Below, in pieces: positions 55,230-64,000 of a stretch of 64,000 bases of DNA. The stretch covers positions 89,611 to 153,610 of the forward strand of contig JAAEAF010002693.1 in NCBI GenBank assembly GCA_011037195.1, in the 5' to 3' direction. Below the pieces are notes generated by a model. That model was not told the DNA's origin, did not search any database, and was given only the letters and a program-made list of their open reading frames with translations. The position numbers were made by a program, and so were the translations under genes. Numbering within the stretch: the stretch's first letter is position 1; the number at the start of each line of letters is the position of its first letter. The stretch comes from Triatoma infestans (Eukaryota > Arthropoda > Insecta > Hemiptera > Reduviidae).

Positions 55230-55600
55230 TCAAAAAACTAATTTTTTGTCTGTGTTTTCTGTGTGTATTTTCTGGCACAAACAGGTTCCACTGTAAGAAA
55301 CACCATAAAATAGGATATAACAGTTTGGTTTTAAGTTGCTCGTCTTAAAAACTGACTAGCTCTTGGGATGATAGTCCAAAAATGTCCCCCAAAAAAAATC
55401 AAACTTAGAATGTGCAAAATAACTTTTTCCATTATTTTGGCTGGATCTGCAGAGCTGGAAAGCATCGACATTTTTTCGAAACTATTTGATTTATGCAATC
55501 AGAAGTGTATAATTCAAGCTTCATATTTCCAAATTGATAAGGCCAAAATTAATATGATGTTGGGGAGCCAAAGGTTTGAGGGAGTATTTTTACTCACATA
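55230..55600. other. Stretch outside the right arm, no gene
   Basis: Mirror homology ends near 55225. A frame at 55368-55601 (77 codons) has no family and runs into the LINE leader. Confidence 0.4.
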
Positions 55601-56436
55601 GGGCGAAACTTCCATATGTTTCTTGAGACGGCTATTCTGTCGCGGAACCTCATTCAAGCTCATCCAGAGCGTCCTCGTCGCTGGCTCCGGAAACATCTGC
55701 GCTCTACTTTTGTGGAAGCATGGGTGGCCAAGCTGGAGGGTGAACGCAGAAGGTAGCCTTCGGCTATTTGGGGACCTAGCACTCCCACGAACCTCAGCAA
55801 CAATTACAGACTAACAAGTGCAGTGGTTCTCCCATTAAGAGTGTGAGATGGTGGAAACTTATCTGTCCTCTGTTTGGGTCGCCATAATCTATGAGCGACC
55901 TGAATCTCTTGCAGCGAACTCTTTTGCTGCGGAGCCTCCGTGGGAGTTCATGCTGCATCACCTACACCTAAACGCCTTAACATTATACATTTACACAATT
56001 ACACTCTTATACGCCAGTGGCACGTGCTAGACCCATCCACATGTTTGCCGTGTGTGGATACCTGTGTCGTGGAGAAAGGAAGTCCTGGTGGTTGAGGACG
56101 CAGGTTCACGCTAGAGACAAGTTACCTTGGCGGGCATGACAGTCCAACACATCACTTTGGTTCCGGGTGGCTAAACAGGCGGCCAGAGCCTAACCCAGCT
56201 CTGGTCAATCGGCTAGCGTAAAACACGCATGGATGAGCTCCTGGGTATTGTGAGCCTTGGCTCACAATCCCTGGGCGCTGTATCTCCGGGATAACTCTGT
56301 CGCTTTTTTATAGCGACCCAAATTATGAGGTTCCATATTGGGCGCAGAGCTCCGGAGATGAATTCTTTTACTTAATTCATGGAAAACATGTGGGCTCGGA
56401 TGGATTGTAGGGAAACTGGAAAGTATTTTCAGAAGC

Positions 56437-57384
56437 ATGGAAAACCTGCTTCTGGCGGAAAGCCCGCCAATAGTTGCTGCGGAGGACTCGACCACACGCG
56501 AAGATGAATGGCACACGGTTAAAGAAAAGAAGCAAGGTAATTCTGCGTCGGCCACGGCTGTTGCGAATTCCTCTGCAAAGGTAAAGGAAGCTAAGTCGAC
56601 TTCTGGTAAGGAATCCATGAAAACTGAGCAGAAGTAGAAACTTAGTGGGAGATACAGGCAAAGGCGTGTGAAGAGGATGAAATCCACTCAACCTGCACCA
56701 GCCGAGGATATACCTATTGGTGCTCGAAAAAGATCTAGAACCCCGGGGGACACGTCACCTGGAATCCAGCCCTCAGGTAAGAAGCCTAAGATAACGGGGG
56801 AGGAGGGGAAGCTGTTTCTGGCTATAACCAGCAGCGATCCCTCCGAGCCGCTCTCTGATGATGACGCTTCTGTCATCAGAAGGGAGATGCTCGCCATCGT
56901 TAGGAAAACTATACAGGAACAGTCAGTAGGCTGAAATTTATTCAGTAGGGCATGGTCTCTGAGGGCTGGTTTCTTCTTGCCTGCTTTGATCAGGCCTCAC
57001 TTGACTGGGTTTTAGAGAATATTAAACCTAGTTGGGAGGGAAGGCACTTCAAGCTTACGAAGGCGTCTGAGGTCCCCTCTATGGTTAGGATCTCTATGTT
57101 CATTCCGGTTGGCAAGCATACCAGCGAACAAGTGCTGAAAGGTCTTGCCTTCCAAAATAACTTGAATGTAAGCCGATGGAGGAACGTGTATCGACATCAA
57201 GTCAAGAAAGGAGTACAGGATTGATGATGCTTCTATCGCGTTGAGGAAGGTCGATTTTCGTCTTTTCTTCGAGCTGGGCAGGTTCTTCATCAGGTTGAAG
57301 AAGGAAGATGAGGATGCCCCTACTACTTCTTCTGAGGCAATGGAGCAGGATACAGGTAGGCCTAATCAAGATGTCAGCAAGTAA
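56437..57384 (+). pseudogene. R1/I-type LINE ORF1 (DUF4780-like)
   Basis: Segments: 56437-56637 (acidic, with EDEWHTVKEKKQ), 56668-56934 (RKRSRTPGDTSPGIQPSGKK, a basic Pro-rich part), and 56952-57224 (MVSEGWFLLACFDQASLDWV and WEGRHFKLTKASEVPSMVR, resembling the C-terminal domain named DUF4780 in insect LINE ORF1 proteins). After a frameshift come IDDASIALRKVDFRLFFELG and a stop at 57382-57384. ORF1 would bind element RNA; here stops and shifts inactivate it. Confidence 0.65.
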
Positions 57385-57460
57385 GGTAAGTGTTTTTTTC
57401 CTTCTTCTTCTTCTTCACCTACCCGCTTCCTAACGGTATTATCAGGATCTAACTCTTCCC

Positions 57461-58700
57461 ATGTTGACTTGTGATTATGCAGATGACAGGGTAGAGATGG
57501 TACAAATTAACTTGCAACATAGGAAAGATGCAACGGCTAATTTATGCTGCTGTATTGTTAAGTTGGATACATATTTTATTTTAATAAAAGAACCTTATGT
57601 CTATAAAGGTTTGGTTCCAGGATTGAGTGTGGTTGATGGCGGACTGTTCGTGGCGGATGGCGGATGCATTCCTACGCCATGCGTCTTTGCCAGTCGGAGT
57701 GTCGGCGCTGTTCTGCTTCGTCAGTTCTGCTCTTGAGATTTGGTGGCGGTGAGGGTTGGTCTGCGGGTTGATGGGCGTTGTCGCGATGTAGTTGTGGCTT
57801 CGGCTTACTTCTCCTATGATGGCCTCTCTCCTCCTCCTCAGGAGTTAATGGGTTTGGTTCAGTTTTCGGAGGCCAATAACATACCTATTATTATAGGATG
57901 TGACGCGAATGCGTATCATGTTGTCTGGGGGAGCAGCGACACCAAAGATAGAGGTCGCGCTCTCATGGATTTCCTGGTGGGCACGCGATTGGAGGTCCTG
58001 AATAGGGTTACTGAACCCACTTTTGTTACTAGGATTAGAAGACAGGTCATTGATATTACCCTTGCTTCTAGGAATTTTAGTAGTTTGATTGGAGGGTGAG
58101 TCCGGAGGCTTCAATCTGCGATCATAGGATGATTAGGTTTAGTCTGGGGATTGATCCAGTTACCCTGGCTACTTATAGGAATCCTAGAAGGACGGATTGG
58201 GGTTTATATTCTAGAATTCTTGAAGATAAACTGACTATCCAATCAGAAGTGCCTAATAGGTATAGAGGAATTGGAAAGGGAGGCTGGTATTCTTCATGAA
58301 TACATTAGAACCTCATTTGAGGAGTCCTGTCGTTCCAAGGTGGTTAAGGGTAGTAAGAACCCATGGTGGTCCTCTTCGTTGGAAAAACTAAGGACACAGG
58401 TAAGGAGCTCATACAGGAAGGCTGCCCTTGCAGATTCCTCGGAATCATGGGATAGTTATAACAGTATTAAAAGAGCACATAAATGTGCTCTGAGGAGAGC
58501 CAAGAGAAATTCCTGGAGATCCTTCTATGAGGATTTAAATTCGTTCCAGGAATCATCTAGGCTGGTACGGATTCTTAGTAAGGATAAGGACAGCCAGTTA
58601 GGTACCCTAAAATACTCTGATGGTTCCTTTACAGGGGGAAAAGGGAGACACTGCAGCTTTTGCTTGATACTCACTTCCCGGATAATATTGGTTTAAGTGC
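57461..58700 (+). pseudogene. R1/I-type LINE ORF2, endonuclease and linker
   Basis: VQINLQHRKDATANLC and LIKEPYVYKGLVPGLSV begin the endonuclease. 57740-58099 continues with VVVASAYFSYDG, GCDANAYHVVWGSSDT and RQVIDITLAS, the catalytic and DNA-contact motifs. Stops separate the segments. The linker has YSRILEDKLTIQSE, KVVKGSKNPWWSSSLEKLRT and AHKCALRRAKRNSWRSF. It is followed by a duplicated piece of the ORF1/ORF2 junction at 58746-58822. Confidence 0.78.
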
Positions 58701-58745
58701 TGCTTCAGCTTTGGTGGGCGGAAGGAGATTGGATCCTGATATCGG

Positions 58746-58822
58746 GTAGGCCTGACCAAGATGTCAGCAAGTAAGGTAGGTGGTTTTTTTCCTTCTTCTT
58801 CTTCTTCTTCTTCACCTACCCG
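58746..58822 (+). repeat. Internal copy of the LINE ORF1/ORF2 junction (partner 57356-57425)
   Basis: Both stretches read GTAGGCCT.A.CAAGATGTC, then AGCAAGTAAGGTA.GTG, a T-run, (CTT)n and CACCTACCCGC. In the first place it is the end of ORF1 (DVSK, stop) and the intergenic spacer. In the second it sits inside ORF2 just before the RT domain. (CTT)n is longer in the second copy. Confidence 0.85.
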
Positions 58823-58829
58823 CCTTCGT

Positions 58830-60425
58830 CTTCGCCTCATCCACCTTAGATGAGGTAGTCACGCATGATAGAGAAATTTGGGCAATACAAACTTTCTCAC
58901 CTTTCAAGTCACCTGGACCGAACGGGATTTATCCTTGTCTGGTACAAAATGGTAAGGACGTGCTGACAAAGTTATTGTTAAGAATTTTTAAAGGATGTTT
59001 AATGTTTGGTTATGTACCAACATTATGGAGAGATATAAGAGTAGTCTTTATTCCTAAGCTGGAAAGAAGCGACTACTCTGACCCTAAGACATTGAAACCT
59101 ATTAGTCTTATGTCTTTTCTCTTGAAAACTATGGAAAGGTTGGCGGATAGGTGTATTACTGATGGCCCATTAAGGGATCATCCACTCCATCCTAACCAAC
59201 ATGCTTATATTGTAGTAAGTCGACAGAGACCGCATTACATTGTCTCTTCGGAAGGATAGAATGTGCTCTGGAGATAAAAGAACATCCTAGGGGGTTTCGA
59301 TGTTGACAGAGTATCGTTTGATGCTCTCGAAGATGCCTTGGTACGAAAAGTTAATCAATTGGATAGGTGTCTATCTAGGAGCAGGGTTATACAGGCTTCC
59401 CTTGGCGGGCGTACCATGATAGTACAAGCGAGGAGAGGGTGCTCTCAAGGGGATTGTCTCTCACCAAAGTTGTGGTGCGCCGTCATGGGTGACCTTTTGG
59501 ATGAGATGAGAATGAATTCGTCGGGGTTTTATGTGCAAGCATATGCCAATGATGGTGTATTTTATAGTAAGGGCGCTGTCTGTCCACTATTTGACTTAAC
59601 GCAAAGCGCCCTTAACATGGTATATTGTTGGAAACAGGACAAAGGTCTTTTCATTAATCCTAATAAGACCCAGGCAATTCTATTTACTCATAGAAGCAAG
59701 ATAGTGGGTTTCACACCTCCCTACAGAAGCAAGATAGTTGTTAGGCACTTCCATACAGGTTAGTAAATCAGGAAGTTCCTTGGAGTAGTTCTCGACAGTA
59801 AATTGAACTGGTTGGAACATGTTAAGACACAGCAGTGATTTCCTTTTGGCAATGTCAAAGCGTTGTAGGTAAGAACTGGGGGATAACTCCCAAGATGATG
59901 TTCTGGATTTATTGTATGGTCATTAAACCTAGGTGGGTATATGCGGCTTTGGTGTGGTGGCGTCGCATTGAAACACGATCCGTTAGACAGCTGGTGGAAG
60001 ATATCCAACGCTTGGCTTGTCTGGCGGTGACTGGTGCGTTTCGGACTACACCGACTTGTGGAGGTGAAAAACCAGACAATGAAAGCCTGTTATAGAATTA
60101 AACAGGCAGGTTTTTGGCAGCGTAAGCAATATGGTCATTCTACCATTTATCGCGAGATGCTTTTAAGGATTCTCATTACAGGTTTCCCTTCTGATAGGAT
60201 GTGGTTTTGTCTTTGGTCATTCCTGCAGGGTTAGGTTGTCTTCAAGGGAAGATTGGTTAACCCTGAGTCCGTCTGGGGTGATTCCTGAGAATTATCTCCG
60301 ATGCTACACAGACGGCTCCAGGATGGATGGTAGGTCTGGGGCTGCCGTTTTCAGGCTGAGTCATATGGGAATCTTTGGGAATGAGGAGGTGGATAGGTTT
60401 GCCTAATTACCTGGGACTAGCCTGT
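58830..60425 (+). pseudogene. R1/I-type LINE ORF2, reverse transcriptase and RNase H
   Basis: SSTLDEVVTHDREIWAIQTF and SPFKSPGPNGIYP open the RT. DIRVVFIPKLERSDYSDPKT, LKPISLMSFLLKTMERLADR and HPLHPNQHAY follow. 59338-59763 has ARRGCSQGDCLSPKLWC and the catalytic motif changed to YAND (YADD in active enzymes). 59835-60095 covers KPRWVYAALVWWRRIE. Near 60300 the RNase H start CYTDGSRMDGRSGAAVF jumps to the SHMGIFGNEEVDRFA end, so the middle is deleted. Inactive. Confidence 0.8.
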
Positions 60426-60439
60426 TGTATATAATGCGG

Positions 60440-62189
60440 TTATTTTGAGAAGCTGTTATAATGGTAAAAGCAGTGCTATGCCGTTTGCGCTGCTTACGGT
60501 TTGGCGGGAGGAAACGAACCATATAACGTGGACTGTTATTTTGTTGCAACCAAATTTTCAGATATTTTGGTATAAATAAGAAAATTATATAGTCGAGTTT
60601 TTTCCCGCAACTCGCCCAGTATCATAATGGGACGCATTTCCGATTCCAGTACAATGGGCGCTATAAACGAAAGTCAACTTTGTATAGAAACAGAAGAAAC
60701 AGCTTCACAATGTTCTACAACATATATCACAACATAGCCCAAGCAACAATTAAAGGGTGAATTTGTTTAGACCTCCAGGTTATTGCGAGATGCAAAATTT
60801 GAAGTAACTATAAGTCAACTTAGAACATGGCGCTTGGGATACTTTAAAGACAGAGAATCAAAACTTTTATGGGATTGAAAAATCTGAAAACAATAAAGAA
60901 ATTGTCAATGAACTTCTTAACGTTATCAAGCATAAGGTTGTAAAATGAGTCCTAAAATACATTTCTCATAAACCCATTTGTACTTATTTCCTCCGAATAT
61001 TGGTGTTATTAGTGATGAACACGGAGAGCGGTTCCATCAAGAAATTTCCACTCTTGAAAAACAACATCAAGCAAAGTGGAATAGTGAAATGCTTGTTAAT
61101 TATTTCATTACTCTCAGAAAATTCTAAAACTGAATATAGGAGAAAAGTGAAGAGGAAATATCACAATCTATTATTTAGTGATGTGGAAAACCTTAAGTAT
61201 TTGGGGGGGGGGGGCGGGGGAATGACGTGTTAGAAATAATTTATTTTTGCCGTTTTTACTAAAACATGTGCACGAAAATAAATTGTAAGCAGAGTGTAAA
61301 GAAAAAATGGAAGTTCAAAATCTTGGCCAGTGTAATCAACATGTTATCACGGGATCGTCAGTGAGCCTAGCGGAGTTCTGACTCAGGAATCACGAGCTAA
61401 AGAAAGATTTCATGGTTGTCAGTACCTCGCAATTTGATAGTACTGCCTCTTTATTGGAATTACATATTGGAGGAATCGTGTTAGTTGGCTATTCCTTATC
61501 ATCATGTCCCACTTGCCACTGATCCGCCAGCATATTGCAGTAGGCATGACAAAAGGGCTAGTGCATAGTTGAAGTGCACAAGGAAGGCAGCATGATAGCG
61601 TTCGGTATGACCCGTATAGGAAGTAGTGAGTTCAGCTTTCGTGTGGCGATGTTTTCAACAAGAGCTGGTTTGATTCTATTTCAGTATTGTGTTAATATTT
61701 GGTGATTTTTGTTTTTTTTTCTCCCTTCCAAATTCAGTATGAATACACACTCTTGAAATTCCTTTAAAAAAAATTTCCCTTCTTAATCATTCATCTCGTT
61801 TTTATTTGAATTATTCAATAATTTATTTATTATTTTTAATTTGATGCATTCTGAAATATATCATATATTTAATTATAGTAATTATATTAGTAAATGGACG
61901 TAACCCTCTTGAAAATATTATGCGTTTACTTTGATATTTTGAAAGTGTTCTAATGTATTTCTTCTGTAGTTTACTGTTAATAGATATTAAAATTTCTATA
62001 TGTTTTAGAATTACCTACAATAATAATAATAATTTATTGTCCATTCTATTATTTCTAGAAAGAAAAATCTCACACAATAAAAGCTGAAAAAAAATGTGAT
62101 AAAAGAGAATATTAAAACAAAAAATAAAATAAAATATGGAAGAAATAAAAAATGAGAGATTATCTTTTGAAAAAAACACACACACACAC
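60440..62189 (+). repeat. HGERFHQ-family repeat unit, copy 2
   Basis: Parallels 38765-41104 without the jockey insertion. It contains a G-run at about 61203-61220, CCTTTAAAAAAAATTTCCCT near 61762, and AAAAATGAGAGATTATCTTT at 62145-62170. A short LTR piece follows. A deletion with a (CA)n run at 62177-62189 joins the repeat to the LTR. Confidence 0.72.
60780..61190 (+). pseudogene. HGERFHQ-family gene remnant, copy 2
   Basis: FPPNIGVISDEHGERFHQEI is continuous here, followed by STLEKQHQAKWNSEMLVNYF. Upstream, MSPKIHFS runs into a stop. It preserves the region that is frameshifted in copy 1. The two copies decayed independently. Confidence 0.6.
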
Positions 62190-62362
62190 TTTTAGTGGAC
62201 GTGTTTGTTGTTTCCTTTGTTATGCCTTTATTTATACACATACAGTCTTTATCCCTGTCATATTTGTAAAACTGCTTTCTTGCGTCTAAGTTCTTAAACT
62301 AAAACAAAGCTTGTGCTACAATACAACTGTGTAAGCTTTGCATAATTCCCTGTAAAATAGCT
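62190..62362 (-). repeat. Partial gypsy LTR
   Basis: Reverse of about 35745-35920: TGTTATGCCTTTATTTATAC, CTTGCGTCTAAGTTCTTAAA, and GCTTTGCATAATTCCCTGTA at the LTR 5' edge. The other half of the LTR is deleted. Confidence 0.65.
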
Positions 62363-63136
62363 TTCCCCCCAACTTAGCAACTTTCCCCCCAAAATAGCTA
62401 AACTTTATCTCCCTACCTTATATAGCCTGACATAGTTAACTAACTAATGTTTACCTTTTAAAACTTTACAATTGGTCAACATGTAAGTTTTTTTTTATTT
62501 TACATTATGTTTGTTATAAATTTCTTTAATATATATGAAATATAAAAGCAAGTTTAAATATTTGTCAAAATCATTACAAGATACGGCTGGAAAATTTTAT
62601 CTTTTGCTATCTTAACTGATGTAAACGGAGATACTATGTTCGTCTCAAATTTTCGAACTTTTCCAGTTTTCACCAGAAATACATGTTTTGGTGAAAAAAA
62701 AATGCTTTGCTTTTAACAAATGCTCAAGATGTTAGTTATTTGATGTGAACAAAATATTTCACAAAACGAACAATCATAAAACGCATAAATTTGATATTAT
62801 ATTTAATTATCACCATCGCAACAGACATGAAGATTTCGATAAAAATCCTTAAAACGGAAGTGCATTTGTATTCATTATTTTTTCTGTTTTACGCTAATTT
62901 TTTTGGAAAAAAAAATGGATCCAATGATCTTCTTTAAGCGTTGCCTGACTATCTACATTAGGAATTCCCAACGAGTTTAAATGGAATTTTGAAAAGGATC
63001 AATAGAATTCAAATAGTTTATTATGGTCGGAAGAAAGAAAATTTGTTGTTTTTAAATTTTATTGTTTTTAAACAAAATAATAATATGTAATTTTAGATAG
63101 TAATAATAGTTTTAACGTGTATAATATAATACAGAT
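62363..63136. other. Stretch with a dispersed-repeat fragment
   Basis: 62690-62960 carries decayed motifs of the ~301-bp repeat (GTGAACAAAATATTTCACAA, AAAACGGAAGTGCATTTG). CCCCCCAACTTAGCAACTTT near 62367 is a short duplicated tract. No gene is seen. Confidence 0.45.
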
Positions 63137-63310
63137 ATGCAGAAGGCAGTGCGAGTCACGCGTTATAGGTTATACCTATCTTTTTGCCAAATGTCATCTT
63201 GCTTCAGGTTATTTAACAGGGATAACCGAAGACTTCCTAACGTTCAATTCCTATTTAGTACTGCTCAATTAAAAACGTATTTGTTATCAGCAGGTACGTA
63301 CACAATACAG
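63137..63310 (+). CDS. Unidentified small open frame ending at a splice-like donor
   Basis: From ATG 63137: MQKAVRVTRYRLYLSFCQMS, then FRLFNRDNRRLPNVQFLFST and YLLSAGTYTIQ, followed by GTAAGAATT, a good donor shape. The frame would close 21 bp later without splicing. The basic, hydroxylated N-terminus could be anything. No family is recognised and no second exon is seen before 64000. It could be chance. Confidence 0.2.
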
Positions 63311-63446
63311 GTAAGAATTATCCAATTTTAAATTTTTAAAACTTTTGTTTTTTAATTTTGATACGTAGCAAAAAAAAAAAAAAAGTGTCTGCAGTGATTT
63401 CACGAATATTTGGCATTTGCTTTCATTGTCTACAAGAGACAATTTT

Positions 63447-63650
63447 CGCCCATTGTGTTTAATCTGTGAAAAAAATCTTCAGCAACGATTTTATGAAACC
63501 ATCAAAGATTGGAGGCTACATGGAAAGAATGCATCCTGTTAAGAAAGATAGCAGTTTGGATTATTTCAGAAATCTAAAAGAAAAATTTGCGAATCGTTCT
63601 AAAACGATTAGATCAAACTATTTCACTTCACTCAGGATCATTCAGCATTT
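63447..63650 (+). pseudogene. BED-type zinc-finger remnant (hAT-like/SCAND3-ZBED group)
   Basis: RPLCLICEK, then after a one-base shift IFSNDFMKPSKIGGYMERMH and PVKKDSSLDYFRNLKEKF. This matches the BED-finger pattern C-x2-C ... MKPSKL-x-x-H-x-x-x-x-H-P ... K-x-x-x-YF of hAT-derived proteins, with the first His replaced by Tyr. The frame ends after a (GT)n run (63677-63720). The catalytic region of such an element would lie beyond the window if present. Confidence 0.5.
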
Positions 63651-63671
63651 CAGGATCAATCTGTGCACAAT

Positions 63672-63676
<5 letters not shown>

Positions 63677-63710
<34 letters not shown>

Positions 63711-63722
63711 TGTGTGTGTGTT
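63677..63722. repeat. (GT)n microsatellite
   Basis: A run of GT dinucleotides with one interruption, inside the tail of the BED-finger frame. The translated run of alternating Cys-Val is an artefact. Confidence 0.9.
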
Positions 63723-64000
63723 CTCCCCTAATGTTAATGTTCAGTAAATTTCTTTCTTCCCTCAACATTCCAAGAAAATAAAAACTAAAGAGTAAATTCA
63801 AGAAAATTAATTAACATTATATTTGACGTTTATCAACAAGAGCGTAACTGAAGTACCTTTATGGTATTTTTGCATGGGTAGTAGTGGTCGCAGTGTTGTC
63901 GTACACCAGACTGCGTGAGTGTTTGTGTGTTGCCATAAACGATCTCACAAAAGAAAAGTTGCAGTTCAGACAAGATATTCTGTCTCTGACATCGTGTGAC
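63723..64000. other. Right edge, no gene recognised
   Basis: Mixed composition with CGCAGTGTTGTCGTACACC near 63889. No frame of interest before the window ends. Confidence 0.4.

Larger units (their letters stand above)
55605..60430 (+). mobile_element. Degenerate R1/I-type LINE, nearly full length
   Basis: A GC-rich block. A leader of about 830 bp is followed by ORF1 (56437-57384) and ORF2 with endonuclease, reverse transcriptase and RNase H (57461-60425). Both ORFs are broken in many places, and the RNase H domain is internally deleted. It abuts the second HGERFHQ repeat unit at about 60440. A fragment of the same family lies at 14885-15732. No poly-A or TSD was identified. Confidence 0.82.

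Noticed and set aside
56262..56897. Minus-strand frames up to 141 codons
   Set aside because: Antisense to the GC-rich leader and ORF1 of the R1/I-type LINE, whose plus-strand motifs are recognisable.
58607..58840. 77-codon minus frame beginning with Arg/Glu runs
   Set aside because: Antisense of the (CTT)n tract within the LINE.

Overview
The window is AT-rich animal nuclear DNA, almost certainly from an insect. The main evidence is a set of insect-specific odorant-receptor (OR, 7tm_6) exons, together with jockey-type and R1/I-type LINEs, mariner relics and a Ty3/gypsy element. The order cannot be proved from sequence alone. A hemipteran is my best guess, at low confidence. I found no bacterial-type genes, rRNA, functional tRNA or CRISPR array.

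The host content is an OR cluster. Four large first exons encode the N-terminus through TM4 and IL2: A at 3080-3978 (-), B at 7099-7994 (+), C at 49333-50237 (-) and D at 54009-54904 (-). All four end in phase 2 with an AAG|GT donor. Three pairs of small downstream exons encode TM5 (100 nt) and TM6 (105 nt): 1997-2096/1736-1840 (-), 18386-18485/18617-18721 (+) and 46639-46738/46390-46494 (-). The phases join exactly. No last exon (TM7 and C-terminus) was found for any of them. First exons outnumber TM5/TM6 pairs, so C and D on the right may share one pair as alternative first exons.

The large-scale layout is an old inverted segmental duplication. The left arm (about 6.8-33.1 kb) is a reversed copy of the right arm (about 41.5-55.2 kb), around an 8.4 kb centre filled with gypsy/LTR debris. 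B mirrors D, and the 18.4-18.7 kb exons mirror those at 46.4-46.7 kb. The left arm is longer because of later insertions: a 1.5 kb array of a 53-bp minisatellite, LINE fragments at 13.9-15.7 kb, a jockey element (21517-24563), a CR1/RTE-like LINE (26.5-29.9 kb) and a tRNA-derived SINE (29986-30352). Comparing the arms gives empty sites and target-site duplications for several of these insertions.

To the left of the arms lies OR gene A and a foldback element (700-1119) whose loop holds a copy of the TM5 OR exon. To the right lies a degenerate R1/I-type LINE (55.6-60.4 kb), then a second copy of the 38.8-41.5 kb repeat unit (a decayed HGERFHQ-motif gene plus LTR fragment), and near the end a decayed BED zinc finger like those of hAT-related elements. 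Most other reading frames are repeats or chance.
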